Below, piece after piece: positions 33,445 to 43,541 of a DNA stretch of 64,000 bases. Both the position numbers and the translations under genes were made by a program. Within the stretch, counting starts at the first letter, position 1, and every line of letters starts with the position of its first letter. The notes below the pieces were generated by a model. The model had not been told where the DNA came from and searched no databases. It saw only the letters and a program-made list of their open reading frames with translations. Source of the DNA: Adiantum capillus-veneris (taxonomy: Eukaryota > Streptophyta > Polypodiopsida > Polypodiales > Pteridaceae); assembly GCA_014529385.2 (NCBI GenBank), contig CM043971.1, positions 90,289,840-90,353,839 on the forward strand. Direction: 5' to 3'.

Positions 33445-34891
33445 ATGATGAAAATTGAAAGGAAAACGAGATACAATGAGTTGAAACAAAAAATTAAAAA
33501 TTTATGGACAATTGAAATGGAAAGTAGCGATGGAACAAACGAGAGTGATGGGAGTAAAAAGATAGATGTACCTCCTCACTATTGTAAGTACACCATTCAG
33601 GAAAGAAGATTGGTGGTTCAGCAACCAATCAGGGAGCCTAAATCAAACGAGTCCTACGATGGGCCAGAGAACGCTAAGAAAATAGACTTAACAGAGCCAG
33701 GAGAAAATCCGCGACCTGCTTACATTGTCACATATCTAAGTCGAGAAGAAGAGGACTTACTGATCAAAACACTTAAGGAATTTCGAGATGTATTTGCATG
33801 GTCGTACAAAGATTTGAAGGGAGTGGATCCTAACATTTGTGAACATTCAATCCCTCTGAAGTCTGATGCAAAGCCAAGAAAACAACGTCCATACACGTAT
33901 AATGAGACATTCGCCAAAAGGATAAAAGAGGAGATAGACAAACTTATGGAGGCTGAATTTATCTATGAGATAGAGCACACAGACTGGGTGTCCCCGATAG
34001 TGGTGGTACCCAAGAAAAAGGGAAATTACGAGTGTGTGTAAATCTCAAGAAGGTAAACGCACCCCAATAAGGGACAACTACCCTCTTCCTATCAGTGAAC
34101 ACGTCCTGGAGCAAGTGGTAGGCAAGCAAGCCTATAGGTTTATGGACTGATTCTCTGGTTATAACCGATTGGGGGTCAAACTAGAAGATCAATACAAAAC
34201 AGCATTTGCAACAAAATGGGGCATATATGCGTTTAGGGTAATGCCATTTGGCTTGACCAATGCTCCAACCACATTTCAGAGATTAATGACACACGCTTTT
34301 AAAGAATACTTGCGAAAATTCTTGGATATTTACATGGACGACTTGTGTGTCTATTCTCTATTGAGAGAAGACCATATAGATCATCTGAGAAAGGTATTCG
34401 AAAAATGCAGAATGTATAGGATTTGCCTCAACCCAGAAAAATGTGTATTCATGGTACGACAAGGTAAAATCTTAGGCCACATAGTGTCGGCTAATGGACT
34501 TACCACTGATGAAGACAAGGTAAAGGTGATCATAGAATTGCCAAGACCAAACACTGTACGAGAGGTACAATCATTTATGGGACATTGTGGATACTACCGA
34601 CGTTTTATCTACATGTATGGTGTAATAGCAAAACCCTTGTATAGTCTAATCACGCTCTTCATTTGGACAAATGAATGTGAGGAGTCATTCCAAAAACTGA
34701 AAGATGCATTGGTATTTGCACCAATTCTAAAAGCACCAGATTTGTCAAAGATCTTCCATGTACATGTAGATGCTTCGGCATTTACAATAGGCTGTATATT
34801 AGCACAACTAGATGAGGGTAAGACGGACTTTCCAATCAGTTATGCTAGTAGACAACTCAACAGTGCAAAAAAAGAATTATACTACCACTGA
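33445..34891 (+). pseudogene. Reverse transcriptase of element B, several frameshifts, YMDD intact
   Basis: The N-terminal linker and fingers (Glu-His-x-Ile-Pro-Leu, then Trp-Val-Ser-Pro-Ile-Val-Val-Val-Pro-Lys-Lys) run to about 34020. Frame changes at about 34022 and 34065 and a TGA at 34148 interrupt the fingers. The palm continues from 34151 with Phe-Gly-Leu-Thr-Asn-Ala-Pro and the catalytic Tyr-Met-Asp-Asp (34331-34342). The connection leads into RNase H. A further frameshift lies at an A7 run near 34870. The enzyme family copies element RNA to DNA in the particle; this copy is inactive. Confidence 0.92.
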
Positions 34892-35160
34892 AAGAGAAGG
34901 ATTGGGTATGATATATGCGGTAAAGAAATTTCGGCATTACTTACTCGCGAACAAATTCACATTCTTTGTGGATCATCAGGCACTCTTGTACTTAGTAAAC
35001 AAACCTTGTAACACGGGACGAATTGTAAGATGGTTCATTGTGTTACTGGAGTTTGATTTTACGGTAGTAGTTAAGAAAGGAAAAACGCATCAAAGATCAG
35101 ACCACCTTTCTCGACTACTACATGGCGAAAAAGCTACTGGGGTAGATGATGATCTCCCAG
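34740..35160 (+). pseudogene. RNase H of element B
   Basis: Acidic active-site positions are all visible: Val-Asp-Ala-Ser near 34767, Thr-Glu-Arg-Glu near 34887, Val-Asp-His near 34970 and Ser-Asp-His near 35098. The A7-run frameshift near 34870 splits the domain between the first and second of these. It would degrade the RNA strand of the RNA-DNA hybrid. Confidence 0.85.
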
Positions 35161-35928
35161 ATGCATACCTGTTTAATATAGAGATGATACCGAAATGGTC
35201 AGAGGAAATTATTCCGTTGCTGACATATGGAATGAATCTTGATGACAAACACACGGTGGAAGACGTTAGACAAGCACGAAATTACACAATCCTTGCGGGA
35301 AGAATGTACCATCATGGAAACGATATGATTCTAAGGTTGTGTAAAGGCCCAGAGGAGTACGAAGCATATCTAGAGGAGGCCCACACACAAACAGGGGGAT
35401 TCCATAGAGGAAATCAAATGATGTATGAACAATTAAGAAGACTTGGAGTGTATTGGCCAAGAATGGAAGGCGATGTAGCAAATTACATCAAGAAATGCAA
35501 CTTTTGCACATCCAATACCACTGTGGATTATGCCACATTATACCAAGTGACAGTACCACCCACATGGAGTCATGCTATTGTGGAATATTTGACTAATAAG
35601 GAGCTACCAGGAGATTGGTCTAAAGCCATACAAAAGGCTCTACAAATCTAAGCGAATAGGTATATCCTCATTAGTGACCAATTGTATAAAAGAGGAACTG
35701 ATGACCAGCTGAGGTTAGTTCCTCATGAAAATGACTACTTTCCATTATTGGAACAAGCTCATGCAGGCATAGCAGGAGGTCATTTTTTAGCAGAGAGAAC
35801 CGTAAAAATCATTATGGTTGCAGGTATATGGTGGCCGACCATGATTCAAGATGCAGCAGAATTCGTGAAAAGGTGTGATGAATGTCAACGCACTAAGGTA
35901 CCAGTTAAAAGAGACGAAATTCCCTTAA
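35161..35928 (+). pseudogene. Two tandem integrase zinc-binding (HHCC) modules of element B
   Basis: The first module spans about 35290-35515 (Glu-Ala-His, Phe-His-Arg-Gly, Tyr-Trp-Pro, then Cys-Asn-Phe-Cys). After a TAA at 35649 in the same phase, a second module spans about 35680-35900 (Gln-Ala-His, Gly-Gly-His-Phe, Trp-Trp-Pro, then Cys-Asp-Glu-Cys). Both have the spacing of the gypsy integrase N-terminal H2C2 domain. Only one such module is normal. The second leads directly into the catalytic core, interrupted by the insertion at 35929. Confidence 0.82.
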
Positions 35929-37266
35929 CACTAGGTTGGTAACCTAACAGGACATAAAAGTGTCCTTTCAAGGTTTTGAAAAAAACCTCCAAAACCATAG
36001 TAGATCCACTCATTTTGTAAAATCCTTTCATGAGGTTATAGTTCAAGGCCTACTACACATGGAAAAAATAAGAAACTTGTAAAATTTCTCATCTTTTGGT
36101 CACACCAAGCCTCTAAAGTTGATGGACCAATACATTTTCATCAAAATAGTCATTTCTTACGTTTTGTTGCATAAAAATAAGATTAGGGATTTTTGTAGGA
36201 CTTGAGATAAATTCCCTAGTTAACTTCAATGGGTTGGTGATCAGAACATATGATTGCTTCTTACTCACTATTTTTTGTTTTTCCAAAAGAAATAGGTACA
36301 AAAAAGTTGAATTTTTACCATTCTGTAAACCTATCATCAAAGTTTCTATAGCCACAGTCAATACAAATAATATATGCATGTTTTCTTAGTTCCCTATTGT
36401 CCTTTAGGTTCATAAGGAGCCATGGAGCATGTCAAAGAAATAATACATCTCTTACCAAGGGGAATCTTGGGGACAAAGATGAAGTGCTAAATACAACAAA
36501 CATGAAAAAACTGGGTTCAACATTATGAGTTGTAGAACCCATAGAAACTATTCAATATCTAGCCAAATTTGATCCTTATGACTAGATATGGTTACTACCT
36601 GTAAAATTCATGTAGTTCTCACAAGAAACTAACAATATTGAAAAAGCTATACTTGATATACTAGAATGTTTCGTTTTCTTCTATAATTGAAAAAATCAAC
36701 CATCATTGTCTACTATGCAAAATAGGGTATTAGGTGCCCCAAAACTCAAGGAATATTAGCTTTATGTTACAATATGCGACATAGATAATCAAAACTACAT
36801 TTGGATATCATGAAAGCCACCAAAAAAATCATAGAAGAGCTAAAATTGGCTAAAAAACAGGATTTGACAATTTTTATAATTTGGTCATAACTTACAACTT
36901 TAACATTTATTTCTCCCTAGAAGCATCAGGACATGTTGAGGACTACTAAAGATAGTTATCTAGCATTATAGACCTCACAAACATGAATTCTAGAGTGGTA
37001 TAGTTGCAAAAAGTTGAAAAAAACCAAAAACAGGACCCGTTTTTTCACACAGTTTAGGTTGTGAAATGTTGTGCAAGGACAAGGTTAAAGATGGAATTGA
37101 TATTTCAAAAAAATGTCGAGTTTTTTTTAGCTCATGAGACAACTTTCTAGACAAATAGCACCTCAAAATCCATTTTGAAACTCTTGACATAATTCAAGGA
37201 AAATGGTCACTTAACAAGACATAAAAGTGTCCTAGGACATAAAAGTGTCCCATTAGCAACCTAGTG
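35929..37266. mobile_element. 1338 bp TTAA-flanked terminal-inverted-repeat element inside the integrase gene
   Basis: TTAA occurs at 35925-35928 and 37267-37270. The ends are inverted: CACTAGGTTGGTAACC at the left, GCAACCTAGTG at the right. A hairpin-prone GGACATAAAAGTGTCC sits just inside both ends (two copies at the right). Taking out the insert with one TTAA restores the integrase reading frame exactly, which proves insertion. There is no coding capacity; short ORFs (for example 36113-36379 minus) have no known motif. The TTAA target suits piggyBac-like or other TTAA families; the ends do not identify the family. Confidence 0.92.
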
Positions 37267-38238
37267 TTAAGACCAATGATGAGTGCTCGAGCATTCTCTA
37301 AATGGGGATTGGACTTTGTTGGTCCTATCACTCCACCAGCATATCGTTCACAAGCACAATATATCATAGTGGCCACGGACTACATGACCAAATGGGTGGA
37401 AGCAAAAGCCACAACGAAAGCAGACGCTAGAACCACGGCACAATTCTTATATGAATATGTGTTTACACGTTATGGCCTTCCAATCGAGCTGGTGAGTGAT
37501 AGAGGGACACACTTTGTAAATGAAGTTATCCAACATCTCTTAAATGAGTTTATGGTAATTCATCGCAAATCTGCACCCTATCATCCACAAGCCAATGGCC
37601 AAGTGGAAGCGACCAACAAAATATTGTGCACGGTTCTTACGAAACTGGTTAGTGAAACAAGAACAGATTGGGATCAAATGCTCTATTCGGCATTGTGGGC
37701 TTATCGAGTTGCATATAAAACAACACTCAATGCTACACCATTTAATATGGTATATGGGTTAAATGCAATATTGCCCATTGACTTTTTGATCCCCATACTA
37801 AGGGTAGCCAAACAATTGGACTGGACGGGATATGAACTTTCAGAACGGTTAGAGGACCTTGAAAAATTAGATGAGTTACGACTCAATGCTGTAGTGGCCA
37901 TATATGCAAAAAAAAGACAACAGAAAGAGTTTTTTGACAAACATGTCAAGACAAAGGACTTTAAAACGGGAGACTATGTCTTGGTATACACCCTTAAACA
38001 GCATGCCAAAAAGCTCGAGAAAAGGGGAATGGGGCCTTATTTGATCCAAGAAATATCGTCCAGCGGAGCAGTAAAACTGTCGACACTAGATGGAAAAGAA
38101 ATGCCGAACTGGATTAGTGGGTGTCGTTTAAAAAAGTATCATCCACCTTTAACACCGGAAATGTTGTTTCAACTGCATTATGGAAAAACCTATAGACAGG
38201 AACAACAAAGAATTCAGGACCAGACACAACAAAAATAA
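37267..38238 (+). pseudogene. Integrase catalytic core and C-terminal region of element B
   Basis: Catalytic triad: Asp in Gly-Leu-Asp-Phe-Val-Gly-Pro (37312-37314), Asp in Val-Ser-Asp-Arg-Gly (37498-37500), and Glu in Gly-Gln-Val-Glu-Ala-Thr-Asn (37606-37608), giving D-x61-D-x35-E. The C-terminal part has the Gly-Pro-Tyr motif (near 38030) of gypsy integrases. No chromodomain is seen. It would insert the cDNA into the genome. The ORF is open to TAA 38236, but its zinc domain is cut off by the TTAA element. Confidence 0.94.
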
Positions 38239-38283
38239 AAGGAACGGATTGCTAAACGAAAGCAGTTTCTCAGGACAATAAAC

Positions 38284-38931
38284 ATGGTCACCCCAATGAT
38301 GAATTACGAATATCCTCTTTCAACATCCCAAACGATCGAAGCGGATATACAAAGCGACGAATTAGAAAAGACCATGACAGACCTTAGGGCTCAGGACGAT
38401 AGCATCCTGGACGACTTGGAAGATACATGGTGTAGTCCTTACATAAAAGCTTATGCAGGCACAAAACAAGTTGAAATCTATGCATTGCTTGACACTGGAG
38501 TAAAAATGAGTGTCATCAGCTTTGAGCTCTTTTAGAAACCTGGACCAATGAAGACGATCCCAGAGACACACCAGTTGAAAGTAGCATCGGGTGATGAGGT
38601 GACCACGTTGTGGTCTATGATAATACCAATCACAGTGCAGGCACACCCGTACACTACAAAATTCCATGTACTACCACCAAGTACATCAGCAACATCGTGT
38701 ATCTTAGCAGTGTCATGGATGAAAGCTAACAGGGTATTCATTGATTTGGATACTAATGAGTCACTGTTCAGAAAGGAGAACTTTTCAGAACCCATCTTAT
38801 CATATAACCAATTCATGTCAAGGAGGAAACAAAAGTCAATACAACCGCAAAGATCTGCCCAACAACAAATAAAGTTTACAAGTCCAGCAACGTCTTATCA
38901 AAAATCAGCAACCATGCAGGGAACCAGGTAA
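38284..38931 (+). CDS. Second retropepsin-like domain of element B, located after integrase
   Basis: It is in the same phase as the integrase. Asp-Thr-Gly lies at residue 70 (Asp codon 38491-38493), preceded by a Leu-Leu strand and followed by Val-x3-Ser-Val-Ile. After an in-frame TAG (38533) come a flap-like segment and Ile-Leu-Ala-Val-Ser-Trp-Met, which corresponds to the ILG-x-D/P-W/F strand of retropepsins. Position after integrase is abnormal: gypsy elements carry one protease ahead of RT. Element A has a comparable domain (about 5745-6035) with Asp-Thr-Asn. Function is unknown; it may be a second processing enzyme or a structural remnant. Confidence 0.75.
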
Positions 38932-39480
38932 GTTTGGGTACGACGTACAGAGATGAACGAGACACAATTACATCAAAAGAGGAAATACAAAGTTTGGATA
39001 AGGCACGATAGCCTAATTCCTATAAAAAAGGAGTCAGAAGAACAGACAAAACACTGAAAGCCAGCAAAACTTCAAAGAAACATAGTCAATCTGTCAAATA
39101 CGCAACGGACTATATTGGTATGGCGGCCAAAATTTCCAATTCAAAACGAGCGAACAAAACAAGAAGGGCGGCCAAAGATGACAAACGAGCAGTTATCTAC
39201 AACTGTCAAGGTCATGCAACATCATGCAAACAGCACGAGGAAACAAACAGAATCAAGAACAAAAACTACAAGGATGTCTAAGACCCAAGTCATCAAGGCA
39301 GAAAGAAAGAATGTTCCACCAGATACGACAATATCGACTTCAAAGGAACCACATACGCCAATTCAAAAACCGTCGAAAACAATCAAACAAAGAGCGGCAG
39401 ATTTACAACTACTCCTTGCAAAGAAAATCTGCCAGCCAACTCAAGCTACCACAGGAAGCCTCAACGACAAATGCCAATAA
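38932..39480 (+). pseudogene. Polyprotein tail of element B, broken by TGA
   Basis: The same phase reads on past TAA 38929-38931 and TGA 39055 to TAA 39478-39480. The sequence is basic and Gln/Thr/Lys rich, with three Val-Trp or Ile-Trp segments reminiscent of the W-rich repeats in the element A tail. I know of no function. The TAA at 38929 may have been CAA. Confidence 0.5.
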
Positions 39481-41273
39481 GCGAATCGCTTATACCTTCC
39501 TCCTGCACCGCATAAATTCTTTCTACATGCATTGACTGCACATGCATATAGGGCTATATTACAAGGCTTGCATTAGCATGAGTTCAAACCCATGCACAAC
39601 ACATACCCTTGACGATACCCTGTTGTCCGCGAGGACTCCAACTAGGAGGGGGGGAGGCATTCCAAATGCGGACTCATGTCATATATTAGAGGGCAATGTT
39701 TGTGAGCAATTTTTCAACCATTTTTGCGTTTTATTGTGTGATTTTTGGAAAAAGAATATGCCCTCATAATTAATCAGAATTGGGGATCAAATCATCTTTC
39801 ATGAGCCCCTAGGGATGTGTATAGACTATAAAGAGAGTCAAATCTGGCAAAAAAATATCAAAAAAAAAAGCAAAAAATAGGCCAAGGATGACGATAATGA
39901 GCGAGTTTGTACATAGACGAGAGAAAAGTGAGCTACAAAGTGTTTTGCTTTTCATTGGTATTTTTCTAGGTTAGAATTGCTATTTTCGGGTTATTTTGGG
40001 ATTTATTTGCTTTATTTTAGCCATTTTCTAGCAAAAATTATAGAAAAAAATATGTAATCCAGATGGAAACACAAAAGAAGAGACGCCTGATCAGAGCAAG
40101 GTAAAGAAGACACAGAAAAAATAGGGACTGCAAAGGTGACAGGGCAAAATGACCACCGTCATGAAGGGACCTCCAATAGGAGAAATCTACAAAAATGGTA
40201 AAACCGGAGCAACCGAAGTCCAAATCAGGAAATTTGCGAGCCTAAACCGCATCTCGCAAAAAGGTATAACCACAGGTAAAAGATTGGAAAATTTGGTGTC
40301 GGAGTCTCGATTACATATAGAGAGGCTAGGCTAGAAATCCCTCATTTGAGTCATTTTTCATAGCGAGAGAGAGAGAGCTCCCTACAGCAGTTGAGACTTC
40401 CAGGAGCTCATCCATCGCGCAAGGTCACCAGATCGACATCAGATATGAGAGGTATGCTCGTCAACACTGACTCTAAGTATTGTTTACTTCAGTTAGTCGC
40501 AAAACCTCGCCGGCATCACAATCACAACCTGTGCACACATATGGTAGACCGGTTGTTAGGGAGACCTAGAGGCCACCAAATGGAACCAAAATTGAAAGGC
40601 AAAATGCCTATAGCTTAGGGATCGAGCCTATGACCTCGAAAAGTGTGAAGGAAGCCGCTCAGAAAACCCTAATTTCACAGGACCTGCAAAAGGGCAACTA
40701 AACCAAGGTGATCGAAAATGAGCCAAAATTCATAGACAGCAAGCCAATAACCTCGACAAACTGACTGAAGGGTTAGACTATGAAAAAGTTCGTCAAAACG
40801 GAGCCTAAAGTCCCTATCTGACGAAAACCGCACAAAGCGTCACGATACTCTAAAGGGCCGACCAAGTGACAAAATGACACCAAATTCAACAAGGTACATC
40901 CAAAAGAGGTCAACTACGAGATGGAATGTGTCCACTCGGGAAAAAAGCTCTTCCACTAAGGCAAATGCCGGTAACAGACCAGAAGGATGTCCAAATGGTC
41001 GTTCTTGGTATTGTAAACACCAAAACAACAATTGACTGCTTGGATGGAAGGTCAAAAGGAAATAAAAGACAGCTGGAATCATAAAATGACCAAAAGGAAC
41101 CGCGACCATCACCTAAGTGGTCTACTTCGATTCCAGGACCAGCTAAGTGTTGCAAACAGGGAGTACACTCTGCTAAATTGATTAAAACTTAATGTGTGTG
41201 TCTAGGAGGGCGTATTAAAACCATGGTGGTCAACTAACATTAAAAAAAAAATGGTAAAAATGACCAAATGCTA
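39481..41273 (+). other. Non-coding interval of element B with an extra polypurine tract
   Basis: AGGAGGGGGGGAG at 39644-39656 is identical to the 13-mer directly before the 3' LTR (46441-46453). Apart from this I see only short ORFs (for example 39542-39769 and 40149-40334) without motifs. Confidence 0.7.
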
Positions 41274-42305
41274 GTCTATCGCGATAGACTTGAATTTACA
41301 CTTAGACAAGTGAAATTTTGACTTTAGCTTCATGAGGGGTGCTAACAAGGATTATTAACCACCAATATCAAGTCAAAGTGCAAGAAGGATCTTTTCTGGC
41401 CAAAAACTTAGTCTATCGCGATAGACTTGCTACACCAATTATTGGGGGAAAGACTTTTCAAAATTTTTACAAGATAGACTTGGGGAAGCACATGAAGGCA
41501 GTACACCAAATTTGGTGACAAGATGGACTCATATGGCAAGCTGAGAAAGACATGCAGACAACTTAGAGTCAGAAAAGGACATCTCAAGGGCAGACAGGTA
41601 AAATTCTCATGTGAGGGGTCAAGAAACCTTGCATCAACTGGGAGAAGGCAGACAGATGGTCACAGAGCCAAAAAATGACAAATTGGCACTAAGTACCAGT
41701 CTATCGCGATAGACTAAGCAGAGGGATACTGGACCATCTTATCAAAAATTTGAATTATCAGTTGTCTTCAACATGATGCAAGAGGACCACCCAGTAAGTT
41801 TGAGCCCAAAACAACACAAAATGAAGGAGATAGACCAACATCTCCTTGGCAGGAATCTGAAAAAGTGGGAGTTGATCTAAAAAGGGGTCACTTGACATTC
41901 ATTTGAGGTGAAAATGAGATCAGATCATGTGCAAGGTATGGGAAACCAATTGGTGGAGGCACAACTGCAAAATAGGACCTTGGTCAAAAAAAGGTTAGTC
42001 TATCATGATAGACTGAGCAAAAGCTGCAAATGAATAGATTTTGAGCCTTGGCTTATAGAGTGACCTTACATGCCTTGTGAGCATACACCACACCAAATTT
42101 CAAGGCATTTGGACTTGTTCTCCTTCACCAACAACATCAATTTGAAGCCGCCAAAGTCGCACAATGGAAGAGCTTGTCTATCTGCTAACATTTTACCTTA
42201 TCTAATCTTGGGACTAAGAAGGATCATCTAGATGCATGATTAAGTAATAATCAATTTAGGAGAGTAGTATTATGTTTGTGCATTAACTATTAATTGTGAA
42301 TGCAG
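41274..42305 (+). repeat. Second palindrome array of element B, upstream of ORFX, ending in a splice-acceptor-like site
   Basis: Exact GTCTATCGCGATAGAC at 41274-41289, 41411-41426 and 41699-41714, and variant GTCTATCATGATAGAC at 41998-42013. Spacings are 137, 288 and 299. CACCAAATTTCAAGGCATTTGG near 42090 matches the gag leader box near 27920. The segment closes with TTAACTATTAATTGTGAATG then CAG/G at 42303-42306, a good branch-point and acceptor arrangement, six bases before an ATG. Confidence 0.8.
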
Positions 42306-42854
42306 GATCTATGGAGGCTTCTCCGGGAAAAAGAAAAGGCAAGAACCTGGCAACGGAAGGTGCAGTACCCTATGCACTTCTACCCAATTCCTTAAATCCA
42401 GCAGCCACCTGGATACTTGCAGATGTGCAACAGGCAGCAGCCTTTTAGATCTATCAAGGTTTATATGTGGATGACAAAAGAAACTTAGTGGATACAGTGA
42501 TGATTCCCAAGGAGGCAGAGAATTACTTGAAAAGATCACCGCAAAGGTCATGGCTAAAAAAAGTTGGCTTGTGGAACTTTGTATCACTACCACCAGTAGG
42601 GATAGATTTCAAGAGGGTACAACATCTAATAGAGACTATCCAAGAAGATGGAACTTTGCAGAGTGGCAGGCATGGATAACGAAGTGATGGAGATCCAAAT
42701 CACCAAAGAGATCATCAAAGAGGCATTGAAATTGTCAGATCAAGGAGCCAACATGAGAGAAAGAAGGAAAAACCTCACAGTCTACTTGCAAAAGTCCAAA
42801 CTACCTTCTTTCAAACTCATAGCAAACCCGGAAGTAAGAGAACTGACACAGATC

Positions 42855-43541
42855 TGTTAAGTATGAAGCCTCATTTACCCTTTGTAATTTTCTGTGGTAA
42901 AAGCCCACATTTGTAAGGCCCCCATTATGAGGAGAAGCCATTGTGCGTGAAGGAAAATCACTCACCGGAAACCAAAAATTTTCACGGTCAATGGCCGATG
43001 GCCGGTGGTCGGAAGTCAATGGCCGATGGCCGGTGGTCGGAAGTCAATGGCCGGTGGCCACTGGCCGAATTCAATGGTCGGTGGCCGAATTCAAAAGCGG
43101 ACTTGTCTTCTCAAGGGCAGCCACACATGGGCGGATTGGAGGGTCCGATTTGGACTTATTCGCACAAGGGCGGCTACACATGGCTGTCTCTCATAAGAGA
43201 GGGCAACCCTTTTGGCCTATAAAAGGAGGCCATTTCTACACACATTTCATAGTGTGAAGTTGATGCAACAAGGTGAGTGTGAGGTGGTGAGAGTGAAGCA
43301 AGGCGGGAGCTCCATTAAGGGTATAATCCCTTTGTAAACTACTTCTTGTTTTGAAGTACTAAAGCCATTGAGTGGCTGCTTTCCCGTGGACGTAGCCCAC
43401 ATTGGGTGAACCATGTATATCGTGTGTACTCTCTCTCTCTCTCTCTCTCTCTCTACTCTATAATCTCGTGTATATAAATCTGTCTCTCTCCATTAAGTAA
43501 TCTACTCAATTATCTATTTAGCTACGTCTTATTTCCTAACA
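42855..43541 (+). mobile_element. Solo LTR (687 bp) inserted in ORFX
   Basis: Starts TGTTAAGTATG, ends TTCCTAACA, and is flanked by AGATC on both sides (42850-42854, 43542-43546). It contains TATAAAAG at 43218-43225 and a CT run at 43431-43453. No interior or second LTR is present, so it is a solo LTR left by recombination. The strand is judged from the TATA box. Confidence 0.92.
42987..43091. repeat. GGCCGATGGCCGGTGG minisatellite in the solo LTR
   Basis: Units of about 28 bp built on GGCCGATGGCCGGTGGTCGG repeat almost perfectly twice, then decay. Overlapping Trp/Gly-rich ORFs at 42941-43257 are by-products of the repeat. Confidence 0.9.

Noticed and set aside
35929-37266. CACTA-superfamily element because the ends read CACTA
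   Set aside because: The target duplication is TTAA, not three bases, and no CACTA protein or subterminal repeats are present.
38926-38936. AGGTAAGT as a functional splice donor ending pol in B, with a similar CAGGTAAGT at 7307 in A
   Set aside because: In B the site coincides with an in-frame TAA that probably was CAA, and coding continues in phase beyond it; no acceptor was seen nearby. Left as unproven.
42941-43257. Three overlapping Trp/Gly-rich plus-strand ORFs
   Set aside because: Produced by the GGCCGATGGCCGG minisatellite inside the solo LTR.
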